A stretch of DNA of 64,000 nt from Fen-1258 sp041658245 (GCA_041658245.1 JBBAAM010000002.1:62001-126000); one strand, 5' to 3'. Shown: positions 44,269-54,074, counted from the first letter of the stretch. Notes: generated by a model from the letters alone, not told the origin. Program-made: numbers and translations.

Positions 44269-46674
44269 ATGAAAAGAATAATATTATTAATAATTGGATT
44301 ATCCTTTTGTGGATTATCAAGTTTCAACGCTCAATCATTAGCCGGTTATAAAATTTATATTAATCCCGGACACGGCGGACACGATAGCAATGATAGAGAA
44401 ATTCCACTGGGTAACGGAGTCACTTTTTGGGAATCGGAAGGTAATCTTTCAAAAGGTTTGTACTTGAAAGCAATGCTTGAAGACTTAGGTGCAACGGTAA
44501 TCATGTCTCGCGTTACAAATACATCTGCAGATGATCTTCCGCTTTCTCAAATTGCCGCTCTTGCAAATACAAATAATGTTGATTTTTTCCACTCTATACA
44601 CAGCAACGCATTTAATGCTGCAAGTAATTATACCTTAATGTTATTTAAAGGCACCGATTCGAGTCCGGCTACAATTGCAGCTAAAGAAATGGGCGCTATA
44701 ATGGCTCTCAAAATACATGCTGTAAATCGAACTACTTCAACTCAGAACCGCGGAGATATGAGTTTCTTAGGTTATAATTTAGGCGTACTTAATCCACTGT
44801 CAATGCCAGGAACACTTTCAGAAGGATCATTTCATGATTATACGCCTGAAAGCTGGAGATTGAAAAACGAAAGCTATCTTAAACATGAAGCATGGGCAAT
44901 TGCACGTGCATTCTTACAATATTTTAAGGTCGCGGGATTCCCAAATGGAATTGCAGCTGGTATTCTAAGAGATGAATTGGAAACAGTACCTGCTTCATAT
45001 CAGCCAATTAGTAGTACAAATGATAGATATAAACCACTTAATAAAATAAAAGTAAGGTTAGAACCCGGTGGGAAAACTTACGCTGGCGATGAATTTAACA
45101 ATGGATATTACTTCTTCGATAATTTGACACCCGGTAATTACAAATTATATTTTGATTATGAAAAAATGAAAACCGATTCGGCTTCTGTTGTTGTAAAAGC
45201 CAATGAATCTGTCTTTATTGATAAACTTATGATATTGAATCCAATTCTCGATCCACCGAAAGTGCTTAGCTATTCTCCAGCCGATAGTGTTAATGAAGTG
45301 AGTAATACCGCGCCTATTGTTATTGATTTCGATATTCGTATGAACACAATCGAAACGCAGAATGCATTTTCAATATCGCCAGCCGTAACCGGAAGTTTCA
45401 AATGGGATACTGATTTCAAAAAACTAACTTTTACACCATCCAAAAGTTATCTACCCGGTGGTAAATATTTGGTTACAATTTCAACATCTGCCAAAACTCA
45501 TTTTGGAATTTATTTACCTCAAAAAAAATCTTTTAGTTTTACAACCAGATCAAAGCTCATCTTAGTTTCCACATACCCCGTTAACAATGCAACAGATATC
45601 TCCACATCCGTATTGATAAGCGTTAAATTCGATAGAGGAATAGATGCCTCAACATTAGCAAACAAAGTTACATTAACAGATAGTGAGGGAAATCGGATAT
45701 TAGTTACGGCAAATCAAAGCAAATATAGTATCGGGATAATAGATTTTGAATCTAAAGTTCCTTTGAATAATAATACTCTTTATAGAATCACACTGAAAGC
45801 AGGGATAGGTGATGTTGAATATGTAACTTTCCCTCAAGAAGCTATAATTGAATTTAAAACAGAAAAGAACTACACATTTACCGGAAATATTTTAGAAGGA
45901 TTTGAAACAGCCAATGTTTGGCAGTCTCCTTTATTAGCTCCGAATACTACAGGTATAATTAATTCTCAAACCAGCTTTGAAATTTACAGTTTAAGAAAAA
46001 AGAGCGGTGATAATTCCGGGAAACTTGAATACGGTTTTTCCGGGAATAACGGAGTAGTTGAATTAGCTTTATTAAATCCAATAGTATTGGGAGAAAGCTC
46101 TCCTGCAGGTTTTGGTATATGGGTGTTCGGAGATAATAGTAAAAATATATTGGAATACCGATTTTCAAGGCGGAACTCGAGTGAAGAAAAAGTAAAAATT
46201 GATACTATTAGTTGGACAGGGTGGAAATTAAAGAAAATTTTATTGAACGAAATTCTGGGAACAGGTGCAATACAATTTAAGAGTATTGATATAGTTCAAA
46301 CCGGCGGCGGTAGTTTCAACGGGAAAATATTTTTTGATGAATGCATCTCAAATATAATTACCGATGTTCATGAGGAGAAGATTATACCGGAAGAATTCCA
46401 TCTTGCACAGAACTACCCGAATCCTTTTAATCCTTCAACAACAATTCAATACACAATTCCCGTAGAGACTCGCCGCGGCGAGTCTCTACAACATGTTATT
46501 TTAAAAGTGTATGATATGCTCGGTCGTGAAGTTGCTACTCTAGTTGATGAAGACAAAATACCAGGTAATCATGAAGTAAAGTTTAACGGAAAAGGATTAG
46601 CAAGCGGAATGTATATATACAGAATTCAATCGGGTAATTTTACGGATAGCAAAAAACTAATATTGTTAAAGTAG
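44269..46674 (+). CDS. T9SS-sorted N-acetylmuramoyl-L-alanine amidase
   Basis: An 801-residue secreted enzyme that cleaves the bond between MurNAc and the stem peptide. After the signal peptide (residues 1-21) comes an Amidase_3 domain (about 24-225) with zinc ligands in YINPGHGGHDSN, the glutamate in WESEGNLSKG and the histidine in FHSIHSNAFN. The likely catalytic glutamate is in GTLSEGSFHDY. Carboxypeptidase-like and Ig-like (Big_5-type) domains follow (VLSYSPADSVNEVSNTAP and STYPVNNATDISTSVLISVK). The type IX sorting domain is HLAQNYPNPFNPSTTIQY to TDSKKLILLK. That domain carries an in-frame insertion encoded by a perfect 28-bp palindrome (46462-46489). Confidence 0.9.
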   Translation: MKRIILLIIGLSFCGLSSFNAQSLAGYKIYINPGHGGHDSNDREIPLGNGVTFWESEGNLSKGLYLKAMLEDLGATVIMSRVTNTSADDLPLSQIAALANTNNVDFFHSIHSNAFNAASNYTLMLFKGTDSSPATIAAKEMGAIMALKIHAVNRTTSTQNRGDMSFLGYNLGVLNPLSMPGTLSEGSFHDYTPESWRLKNESYLKHEAWAIARAFLQYFKVAGFPNGIAAGILRDELETVPASYQPISSTNDRYKPLNKIKVRLEPGGKTYAGDEFNNGYYFFDNLTPGNYKLYFDYEKMKTDSASVVVKANESVFIDKLMILNPILDPPKVLSYSPADSVNEVSNTAPIVIDFDIRMNTIETQNAFSISPAVTGSFKWDTDFKKLTFTPSKSYLPGGKYLVTISTSAKTHFGIYLPQKKSFSFTTRSKLILVSTYPVNNATDISTSVLISVKFDRGIDASTLANKVTLTDSEGNRILVTANQSKYSIGIIDFESKVPLNNNTLYRITLKAGIGDVEYVTFPQEAIIEFKTEKNYTFTGNILEGFETANVWQSPLLAPNTTGIINSQTSFEIYSLRKKSGDNSGKLEYGFSGNNGVVELALLNPIVLGESSPAGFGIWVFGDNSKNILEYRFSRRNSSEEKVKIDTISWTGWKLKKILLNEILGTGAIQFKSIDIVQTGGGSFNGKIFFDECISNIITDVHEEKIIPEEFHLAQNYPNPFNPSTTIQYTIPVETRRGESLQHVILKVYDMLGREVATLVDEDKIPGNHEVKFNGKGLASGMYIYRIQSGNFTDSKKLILLK
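46462..46489. repeat. Perfect 28-bp palindrome inside a coding region
   Basis: Arms GTAGAGACTCGCCG and CGGCGAGTCTCTAC meet at a CCGCGG centre with no mismatch. It is far richer in G+C than the gene around it and encodes the extra residues ETRRGESLQ within the sorting domain, between TIQYTIPV and LKVYDMLGREV. It looks like a dispersed palindromic element inserted in frame. Confidence 0.8.
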
Positions 46675-46774
46675 CACTCTATGATAATAAGTGTAAAAAA
46701 CAATTAAGCAATTACAATTTTTTTTCGCAGTGTAACGATTACAGAAGTAAAAATAAATTTAGAGAGATTTAGAT

Positions 46775-49147
46775 ATGCCTAAAACACAAAAAATAGTAGA
46801 AGATAAAAACCAAAAACAACCACAATCAAAAGTAGAACAATATTATCTTACCCTATCGGGAAAAGAATTTATCTATGAACCGGTTGAAAAGATTCCGGTT
46901 ATTCAAGTAGAAAGTTTTCCCGAGCTTGGTAAACTTACGGCATTACGTTTTATCGAATGGATAATTGAAAATCAAGATGGTGTAATTTCTCTTCCAACTG
47001 GCAAAACCCCCGAACATTTTATTAAATGGGTTACAAAAATTCTTAAGGAATGGGATACTAAACCGATTCAAAATCTAATTAAAGAAGTTGGTATTAACGC
47101 AACAAAAAAACCGACTCTGGAAAATCTTAGATTTGTTCAAATAGATGAATTTTATCCCATTGATAGTAACCAGCATAACAGTTTCTACTATTACATCCAA
47201 AACTTTTATTTCCGTCTGTGGGGTCTTAATCCGAAAAACGCATTATTGATGAATATTAATAAAATTCCAACAGCGGAAAATTTATCACTTAATGAAATCT
47301 TCCCAGAGCAGAAAGTTGATCTTTCATTAAGGACACGCTGGGCAAGTTCCAGATTAGAAAGATTACAAAAAGAAACAATTGAAATTGTTGACGAGTATTG
47401 TTCAAATTATGAAAGAAAAATACGCGCGATGGGTGGAATCGGATTTTTCCTCGGCGGAATTGGTCCTGACGGTCACATCGGTTTTAATGTACAGGGAAGC
47501 GATCACTTTTCAACTACAAGGCTGATCCAAACAAATTATGAAACACAGGCAGCTGCGGCAGTTGATCTTGGTGGAATTGAAATAGCGCGTAATCGACTTG
47601 TGATTACAATAGGACTTGAAACAATAGCTTATAATAACAATGCTACTGCGATCATCATTGCTGCGGGAGAGGCAAAAGCAAATATTGTCAGAGATTCAAT
47701 TCAAAATTCATTTTCTAATAAATACCCTGCTACCGCTTTACAAAAACTTAAAAATGCCAGATTCTATTTAACGCACGGTGCCGCATTGAGATTGGGAGAA
47801 AGACGATTTATAGAAGCTGAAAATGAATCGCCTATTAGTCAGTATTCCATTGAACGTAGTATTATTAATCTTGTTGTAGAAAAATCTAAAACACTTTCCG
47901 GATTGAAAAAAGAAGATTTCAATGACAATAAAATTACAAATCTAGTTTTGAACAAATTGAAACAAACACCTGAACAAATTACCAAAGGAATTGAAGAAAA
48001 TTTAACAAGCCGGCTTGAAAAGGGAATGAGGGTAATTGAAAATGAAGTAATATTTCATACGGCTCCTCACCATGATGATATTGAATTGGCATATTTACCA
48101 TATATAACACATTTGGTAAGAACCCCTTTGAACAAACATCACTTTTCATATTTAACAAGCGGATTTACAGCAGTCACAAATTCTTTCATGCTTGAATTGA
48201 TGGAAAGTTTGTCGGCCTATTTAAATTCAGGTACGTTCGTTAAAAAATTCAGTGAAAATTATTTTAACCGCCAAAATGTTGAAGGTAAAAACCGCGATGT
48301 AATGCATTATCTCGATGGTGTAGCCGGACACAGCCGCACTCTTCAGAATGAAGCTTCGGCAAGAAGATTATTACGTAATATTATGGAAATTTATGAAGAA
48401 GAAAATCTGGTATATCTAAAAGATAGAGTTAACGAATTGATAAATTATTTTAGAACTCAATACCCCGGGAAAAAAGATATTGCTTATGTACAAAAACTGA
48501 AAGGTATGCAAAGAGAATTTGAGAGCGAAATATTTTGGGGATACTATGGTTTTAGTGTTGAGGATGTTTCTCATTTACGACTCGGTTTTTATCAAGGAGA
48601 TATTTTTACCGAAGTGCCTGAAATTGATAGGGATGTATTACCGATTTTTGAATTAATGAAAAAGATTAAGCCAACAATTGTTACGGTAGCTTTTGATCCG
48701 GAAGGAAGCGGTCCCGATACACATTATAAAGTTATGCAGGCAATTGCAGAAGCATTGGAACTTTATGTAAAATATTCGGGTAATTCTAACATTAAAATTT
48801 GGGGCTATAGGAATGTTTGGTATCGGTTCCATCCGGCAGAAGCGAACATCTATGTGCCTGTAAGCTTAAACTCATTCGCAATTCTTGAAAACCAATTTAT
48901 GAAAAGCTTTAGCTCTCAAAAGGGAGCGAGTTTTCCAAGTTGGGAATATGATGGACCATTCAACCGGCTTGTACAAAAAATTCAAGTTGAACAGTATAAC
49001 GTATTAAGAGAATGTTTAGGGAAAGATTTTTTCTTAAAACATCCGCACCCGAGAATTAGAGCAGCTAAAGGAATTTTGTTCCTTAAAGAACTTAGTCTTG
49101 ATGAGTTTTATACACATACGAGAGAGTTAAAAAAGGTTACGGAATAG
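46775..49147 (+). CDS. Glucosamine-6-phosphate deaminase (NagB)-PIG-L fusion
   Basis: A 790-residue cytoplasmic protein. The N-terminal half (about 40-370) is NagB-like: VISLPTGKTPEHFIKW, RFVQIDEFYPIDSNQHNS and GGIGPDGHIGFNVQGSDHFS. NagB converts glucosamine-6-phosphate to fructose-6-phosphate and ammonia. The C-terminal half (about 425-780) is a PIG-L/LmbE-type domain with the metal motif HTAPHHDDIELAYLP and later DPEGSGPDTHYKVMQAI; this fold deacetylates N-acetyl sugars. A combined deacetylase-deaminase would take GlcNAc-6-phosphate, the MurQ product, to fructose-6-phosphate in one polypeptide. The fusion is long relative to plain NagB (about 260). No signal peptide is present. Confidence 0.88.
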   Translation: MPKTQKIVEDKNQKQPQSKVEQYYLTLSGKEFIYEPVEKIPVIQVESFPELGKLTALRFIEWIIENQDGVISLPTGKTPEHFIKWVTKILKEWDTKPIQNLIKEVGINATKKPTLENLRFVQIDEFYPIDSNQHNSFYYYIQNFYFRLWGLNPKNALLMNINKIPTAENLSLNEIFPEQKVDLSLRTRWASSRLERLQKETIEIVDEYCSNYERKIRAMGGIGFFLGGIGPDGHIGFNVQGSDHFSTTRLIQTNYETQAAAAVDLGGIEIARNRLVITIGLETIAYNNNATAIIIAAGEAKANIVRDSIQNSFSNKYPATALQKLKNARFYLTHGAALRLGERRFIEAENESPISQYSIERSIINLVVEKSKTLSGLKKEDFNDNKITNLVLNKLKQTPEQITKGIEENLTSRLEKGMRVIENEVIFHTAPHHDDIELAYLPYITHLVRTPLNKHHFSYLTSGFTAVTNSFMLELMESLSAYLNSGTFVKKFSENYFNRQNVEGKNRDVMHYLDGVAGHSRTLQNEASARRLLRNIMEIYEEENLVYLKDRVNELINYFRTQYPGKKDIAYVQKLKGMQREFESEIFWGYYGFSVEDVSHLRLGFYQGDIFTEVPEIDRDVLPIFELMKKIKPTIVTVAFDPEGSGPDTHYKVMQAIAEALELYVKYSGNSNIKIWGYRNVWYRFHPAEANIYVPVSLNSFAILENQFMKSFSSQKGASFPSWEYDGPFNRLVQKIQVEQYNVLRECLGKDFFLKHPHPRIRAAKGILFLKELSLDEFYTHTRELKKVTE

Positions 49148-49153
49148 AAACAG

Positions 49154-49188
49154 AATATTTTTTAATTCCATTATTTGGAAAAAATATT
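49154..49188. terminator. Bidirectional terminator-like hairpin
   Basis: Arms AATATTTTTT (49154-49163) and AAAAAATATT (49179-49188), with inner pairing TCCA/TGGA, lie between the convergent NagB fusion and epimerase genes. The arms themselves provide U-runs in either direction. Confidence 0.55.
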
Positions 49189-50333
49189 TAGTGCGGTAAA
49201 ACTTGAGATAATCCAATCCCGGGATTTTCAGTCAGCGTTATTTTACCATTAATAATTTTCGTTCCAATAAATGGATCGTTGTTTATAAGAAGATTACCGT
49301 CAAGATCTGCCCATTGTGTTTCCGGAGCTAATTGAGAAACTGCCGAAATACCGCACGATGTTTCAGTCATACAGCCCAACATTATCTGCATACCCAAAGA
49401 CTTTGCAAGAGTCAACATTTTATGTGCTTCTCTCAGACCTGTGCATTTCATCAGTTTAATATTAATGCCGGAATAAACTCCGTGGGCTTTTACTACATCG
49501 GGAATTCTTTGTACAGATTCGTCTCCAAATGTCGGAAGCGGGCTTTTTTCTGTTAGCCATGCCATATCATTTATCATTTCCTTAGGCATTGGCTGTTCAA
49601 TATACTTCACATTTTTTTCTTTTAACCAATTAATCATATCCAAAGCAAAGAATTTATCTTTCCATCCTTGGTTAACATCAACTGTAATCGGTTTATCAGT
49701 AACTGAACGGATTGTGTTTATCATTTCTTTGTCGGTTTCGCGACCCAGTTTTACCTTTAGGATTTTATATTCTTCCGCTTCTTTTACTTTTTGTTTAACA
49801 ACCTCACTTGTATCAATACCGATTGTAAATGAAGTGTATGGCGTTTTATCTTTATTGAAGCCCCATATCTTATACCATGGTTTTCCAATTAATTTTCCAA
49901 CAAGATCATGAAGTGCAATATCAACAGAAGCTTTTGCAGCCGGATTTAATGCATCAACACTATCAACATATTCCAATATGCTTTCCATCTCAAACGGATC
50001 TTTGAATTGAGAGAGATCTACTTTAGATAAAAACTTTGATGCTGTTTCATGAGACTCCCCTAAATAAGGAGGCATTGAAGCTTCACCGTATCCAGTTATT
50101 CCTTCATAGTCTATTTGAGTCAGCATTACCGGTGTTGTTGTTCGGGAACTTGTTGCTAATGTAAAAACATGTTTTAATTGCAGAGTGTAAGGTTTAAATG
50201 TTAGTTTCATGTTAGAATTCTTTTTTATGATTTTAATATTTTTTGAAAAAATATTTGTATTTAATCCGCTTGTTAATAACGCTCCACCAATTAATCCGGA
50301 GTTAACTATAAAATCTCGACGATTTTGTTTCAT
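49188..50333 (-). CDS. L-Ala-D/L-Glu type dipeptide epimerase, exported
   Basis: A 381-residue enolase-superfamily enzyme that interconverts L-Ala-D-Glu and L-Ala-L-Glu from muropeptides. The N-terminus MKQNRRDFIVNSGLIGGALL looks like a twin-arginine or general export signal, unusual because the YcjG type is cytoplasmic. The barrel has YKILKVKLGRETDKEM (KxK catalytic pair), ITVDVNQGW and YIEQPMP (metal Asp and Glu), LPTFGDESVQ and GINIKLMKCTGLREA. It ends with GCMTETSCGISA. Its start codon overlaps the NlpC/P60 stop (TAATG), so the two are translationally coupled and act on the same peptides. Confidence 0.9.
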   Translation of the reverse strand: MKQNRRDFIVNSGLIGGALLTSGLNTNIFSKNIKIIKKNSNMKLTFKPYTLQLKHVFTLATSSRTTTPVMLTQIDYEGITGYGEASMPPYLGESHETASKFLSKVDLSQFKDPFEMESILEYVDSVDALNPAAKASVDIALHDLVGKLIGKPWYKIWGFNKDKTPYTSFTIGIDTSEVVKQKVKEAEEYKILKVKLGRETDKEMINTIRSVTDKPITVDVNQGWKDKFFALDMINWLKEKNVKYIEQPMPKEMINDMAWLTEKSPLPTFGDESVQRIPDVVKAHGVYSGINIKLMKCTGLREAHKMLTLAKSLGMQIMLGCMTETSCGISAVSQLAPETQWADLDGNLLINNDPFIGTKIINGKITLTENPGIGLSQVLPH

Positions 50334-51529
50334 TAAATATCTCCCAGATAAAATTTATTTTTCTTTATTGAGAAGACTCCGTTTTTGTCTATTGAATTCA
50401 GAATTCTTTTGGCTCGAATAAAATGATCCAGACGAAACTCACTGAAATCTGCCGCGTTTTTATCAAGTGAATTAATTTTTACTCTGCCGGAAGCATGGAT
50501 AAATTTTAAATCACCAATGCATATTCCAACATGAGTAACTCTTTCTTTAGTAGAATCTGTTGCATGGAAACCGAAAAACAATAAATCACCGGGATGCAAA
50601 TTATCAAATCCGTTTTGCGTATCCACCAAAATACCAGTGTTTACTTGCTGCGAGGCATCTCGTGGAAGTACAATTCCATTTAAAAAATAAACTGTTTTTG
50701 TAAAACCGCTGCAATCCATTCCTTTAGCCGAAGTTCCGCCCCATAAATATGGAATTCCCATAAACAGTTGTGAAGTCGAAACAATATCAGTTTCAGTCGG
50801 ATTATTTTTATTCAACCATGTAATAAAATTTTCGCAATTATTCTTTTCTATGAAGGCAATTCTTCCATCGGGGTATTTAACTTTGTAAAATTTATTTTCC
50901 ACACCGAGGTTAATTAAAATATTTCCTGCTGTTAAGTCTGAAACCCGAAGTGATATTTCAGTTGGTTCGGAAAAAGAAAAACCATATTCTTTAGTGTAAA
51001 TAACTTTTTCCGAATTCAACCATTCATCCAATTGAGCTTTATTCATTGGTGTAATACCGTCTTCATCTACCCATGAAATATAATTATCTGGTGTCTGAAT
51101 TAGATAAAAACCTGAAGCTTTTTTGTAAACTTTGACTGGTGTCCCGAGTAGTGCCTGTGTTGCTAATTCTGCAGCGTGATCTGGAGTTGACCTGACATTC
51201 GCGACGGATATGTTAACGAGACCATATATTTTGTCGCCGAGATTTTGTTCGGGTAACGAATGGATTTCATCGGTAAAATTCAGATTAAGGTTCTTTAGTT
51301 TATTCAGCAAATCATGTTTTGCTTCCGGAATATTTGTTTCACCCGATAAAATAAAAATGTTCGCGCTATCCATAGCAGATACATTAAAAATTGCTAATCT
51401 TTTATCCGGGGCATATTTGGTTTTTATCACTTCGATGATTTTAGTAACTGGAGTCACTTTCACTTCCTGAGCATGTAAATGAATACACGAGATTAAAAAA
51501 AATAAAAAAATGATTAATGTTTTTTTCAT
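50333..51529 (-). CDS. NlpC/P60 muropeptide endopeptidase (YkfC-like)
   Basis: A 398-residue exported cysteine peptidase. Signal peptide MKKTLIIFLFFLISCIHLHA; then SH3-like modules (about 105-260, including VNISVANVRSTPDHAAELAT). The C40 catalytic domain has MGIPYLWGGTSAKGMDCSGF, with the catalytic Cys near residue 282, and ERVTHVGICIGDLKFIHASG, with the catalytic His. This layout fits gamma-D-glutamyl-L-diamino-acid endopeptidases, which release L-Ala-D-Glu dipeptide, the substrate of the epimerase encoded next. The gene overlaps that epimerase by one base and lies 21 bp after the AmpG-like permease gene. Confidence 0.9.
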   Translation of the reverse strand: MKKTLIIFLFFLISCIHLHAQEVKVTPVTKIIEVIKTKYAPDKRLAIFNVSAMDSANIFILSGETNIPEAKHDLLNKLKNLNLNFTDEIHSLPEQNLGDKIYGLVNISVANVRSTPDHAAELATQALLGTPVKVYKKASGFYLIQTPDNYISWVDEDGITPMNKAQLDEWLNSEKVIYTKEYGFSFSEPTEISLRVSDLTAGNILINLGVENKFYKVKYPDGRIAFIEKNNCENFITWLNKNNPTETDIVSTSQLFMGIPYLWGGTSAKGMDCSGFTKTVYFLNGIVLPRDASQQVNTGILVDTQNGFDNLHPGDLLFFGFHATDSTKERVTHVGICIGDLKFIHASGRVKINSLDKNAADFSEFRLDHFIRAKRILNSIDKNGVFSIKKNKFYLGDI

Positions 51530-51550
51530 AATTATCTCAAAATATTTTAA

Positions 51551-53065
51551 TTAAGCTAATTTCTTTTTAGCGAATTCAGGATCAATTTTCACCAAAGCTG
51601 CAACAATAAATCCAGGGATGGTAGAGATTATTACCCATAAAAAGAAATTCTGGTATCCAAACTGTTCTTGTAAAGTACCGCTGGGCATTCCGGATAGCAT
51701 CATTCCTAAAGCCATAATTCCGGTACAGATTGCAAAGTGTGCTGTTTTATGTTCTCCTTGAGAAATCATAATCATAAACATCATATATGCAGTAAAACCA
51801 AAACCGTAACCAAATTGTTCAAAGGCAACTGCAAGGTTTATTAATAAAAAATTGGTTGGTTGATATTGTGAAAGATAAACAAAAGCAAGATCGGGCGTAT
51901 GCATTATGAATACCATTGGCCATAACCACCACCTCAATCCCTTTTTGGAAATCACATATCCTCCGATTAAACCTCCAATGGTAAGCGCAATTATACCAAC
52001 TGTTCCATAAACGATTCCCACTTCCGAAGTTGTAAGTCCAAGTCCACCTTTTATTCTTGGGTCAAGTAGAAATGGTTGAACAAGTTTAACAAGTTGAGCC
52101 TCTGCAAAACGGAAGAAAAAAAGGAAAGCAAGAATATTCCAAATGTCCTTCTTCTGCATAAATATTACAAAAGCTTTTAGAAATTCTATGAATGGCAGTA
52201 ATATTTCATTTTTATTTTCCGACTTTTCAAATTTTTCAACATAAGTTGCAATATAAGTTCTGACCAGAATTACAAAAATTATTACTAAAAGAATTGTTGA
52301 TATAATTGTTTTCCATGGCGTTACAACTCCAAACAAAGAAAGAATGAAGCTAATAAGAAAAAAAGCTAAACAAAAAATACCAGCAAATAGAATAAATCCA
52401 CCAAATAAAAGACCAATTTGAGAACCATTCATTTTTTTATCTTTCATAGTTCCTTTGTCTTCAAGTGGATATGCAAGAATAAATTTATGATAAACAAATA
52501 GAAGTATGAATATTATTCCGGCTATAATAAATACAATTGACCATGCATTCTTAATACCCATCGTAGGAGCTAATTGACCTGCAATAACTACTAGTAATCC
52601 CGAACCAACTATAGTAGCAATCCGATAAAAAGTTGAACGAACCCCGACAAATGCAGCTTGCTGGTGTTGTTCAAGACTAAGCATATAAAACCCATCGGCT
52701 GCGATATCATGAGTTGAAGATGCAAATGCCATCAAAGCAAAAACAATTAAAGTCAGACTCCAAAACATCGTAGTTTGTAAGCTTAAAGTAATCCCAAATA
52801 ATGTAATAGCAATAATAAGCTGCATAATTATTATCCAGAATCTTTTAGTTTTAAACATATCTATGAAAGGACCCCATGCAAATTTTAAAACCCATGGGAA
52901 GTAAAGTAGACTTGTGAAAAATGTAATATCGGCATTAGGAAAACCTAAGTTCTTATACATAATAGTTGAAACAGACATTACCATTACATACGGTATTGCT
53001 TCGGTAAAATATAAAGATGGCACCCACGCCCATGGATTTCTGCTTGTTGGTTTTTGCTTCGTCAT
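51551..53065 (-). CDS. AmpG-like MFS muropeptide permease
   Basis: A 504-residue major-facilitator protein with about twelve or more membrane segments. The start WVPSLYFTEAIPYVMVMSVS and FFTSLLYFPWVLKFAWGPFI, followed by ASSTHDIAADGFYMLSL and AFVGVRSTFYRIA, are typical of the AmpG branch. That branch imports GlcNAc-anhydroMurNAc peptides or related muropeptides. A long central loop (about residues 205-290) carries additional membrane segments. It sits between the amino-sugar kinase and the endopeptidase on one strand. A sugar or muropeptide substrate is strongly suggested by the context. Confidence 0.87.
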   Translation of the reverse strand: MTKQKPTSRNPWAWVPSLYFTEAIPYVMVMSVSTIMYKNLGFPNADITFFTSLLYFPWVLKFAWGPFIDMFKTKRFWIIIMQLIIAITLFGITLSLQTTMFWSLTLIVFALMAFASSTHDIAADGFYMLSLEQHQQAAFVGVRSTFYRIATIVGSGLLVVIAGQLAPTMGIKNAWSIVFIIAGIIFILLFVYHKFILAYPLEDKGTMKDKKMNGSQIGLLFGGFILFAGIFCLAFFLISFILSLFGVVTPWKTIISTILLVIIFVILVRTYIATYVEKFEKSENKNEILLPFIEFLKAFVIFMQKKDIWNILAFLFFFRFAEAQLVKLVQPFLLDPRIKGGLGLTTSEVGIVYGTVGIIALTIGGLIGGYVISKKGLRWWLWPMVFIMHTPDLAFVYLSQYQPTNFLLINLAVAFEQFGYGFGFTAYMMFMIMISQGEHKTAHFAICTGIMALGMMLSGMPSGTLQEQFGYQNFFLWVIISTIPGFIVAALVKIDPEFAKKKLA

Positions 53066-53104
53066 TAAAATTTTCTCCGAGATTATTTCACTAAGATTTC
53101 TACA

Positions 53105-54028
53105 TTATAACATATTTTTCGCCATGAAAGCCGCTCCAATTTCCGGAGGATTTTCAGCCGATACAATTTTTACGTTTGGTAATTGAACCTCAATTTTTTT
53201 CTTAAACATTGCAGAATAATAATTATCAGTTGCAATTGTTCCTCCCATTAAACATAATTTTAGTGTTTCTTCACAAATCATATTATTAATTGATTTGACA
53301 TGTAGTAATAGCTCATCTGATTCTTCTTCCAAAATTCTATTTGCAATTTTATCTCCATTTTGAGCTGCCTCAATTACTTTTGGAGCGAATGAAGCGGTGT
53401 CAAAATTATTTCTGTACACTTCAGTTATTAATTGAGATGAATCTGTAATTCCGAAATCGCGTATTAAGAGTTCAGTTAATAAAGTTTTGTCACCTCTTCC
53501 ATCGAATTGTTTAGCGACTTGGTTTAATCCACGTCTGCCGATTGTGTTTCCGCTACCTTCATCACCAATTAATCTTCCAAATCCACCAACACGGTGTATT
53601 TTGTGGTTTCTATCTTTTCCGAAAATCACGGATCCTGTTCCTGCAATTAACAATAAACCTATTCCACTAGAAAAAGCACCTTCTAGAGCAATTCGTGCGT
53701 CACTATCTACGTTAAACGATTTGAATGAATAACCTTTTGACTGAGCATATTGTATAAAATCGGCTTTTAATTTTTCAGCATCACTCTGTCTGCCGGCTCC
53801 AGTAGTGCCGATCAATATTGAAGCGACATCACCCAGTGAAATCTTCAAGTATGTTATTGATTCGTGGATCAAAGAAAAAATAGTCTCGGATACTTGTTGA
53901 GTTCCTATTAAAAGAAAATTGGATGGACCTCCTTGGCATGTATACAAAGGAATCAAATTAAAATCGGTTATTATACATTTTGTTTTTGTCCCGCCACCAT
54001 CTAAACCGATTAAGTATTTCTTTTCCAT
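53105..54028 (-). CDS. BadF/BadG-type N-acetylglucosamine/muramic acid kinase
   Basis: A 307-residue sugar kinase of the ASKHA fold. Motifs are LIGLDGGGTKTKCIITDF (phosphate 1), NVDSDARIALEGAF with the catalytic Asp, LLLIAGTGSVIFGKD (phosphate 2), GGFGRLIGDEGSGNTIGRRG and the terminal PPEIGAAFMAKNML. These match GlcNAc kinases and MurK-type enzymes, which phosphorylate MurNAc and GlcNAc. With murQ in the same locus, MurNAc is the likely substrate. It lies 39 bp upstream of the permease gene and is in the minus-strand run amidase, kinase, permease, endopeptidase, epimerase. Confidence 0.88.
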   Translation of the reverse strand: MEKKYLIGLDGGGTKTKCIITDFNLIPLYTCQGGPSNFLLIGTQQVSETIFSLIHESITYLKISLGDVASILIGTTGAGRQSDAEKLKADFIQYAQSKGYSFKSFNVDSDARIALEGAFSSGIGLLLIAGTGSVIFGKDRNHKIHRVGGFGRLIGDEGSGNTIGRRGLNQVAKQFDGRGDKTLLTELLIRDFGITDSSQLITEVYRNNFDTASFAPKVIEAAQNGDKIANRILEEESDELLLHVKSINNMICEETLKLCLMGGTIATDNYYSAMFKKKIEVQLPNVKIVSAENPPEIGAAFMAKNML

Positions 54029-54074
54029 TTTTTCTCTACCGCAGAAATGATAAAAAGGTTACTAATTTTTCAGA

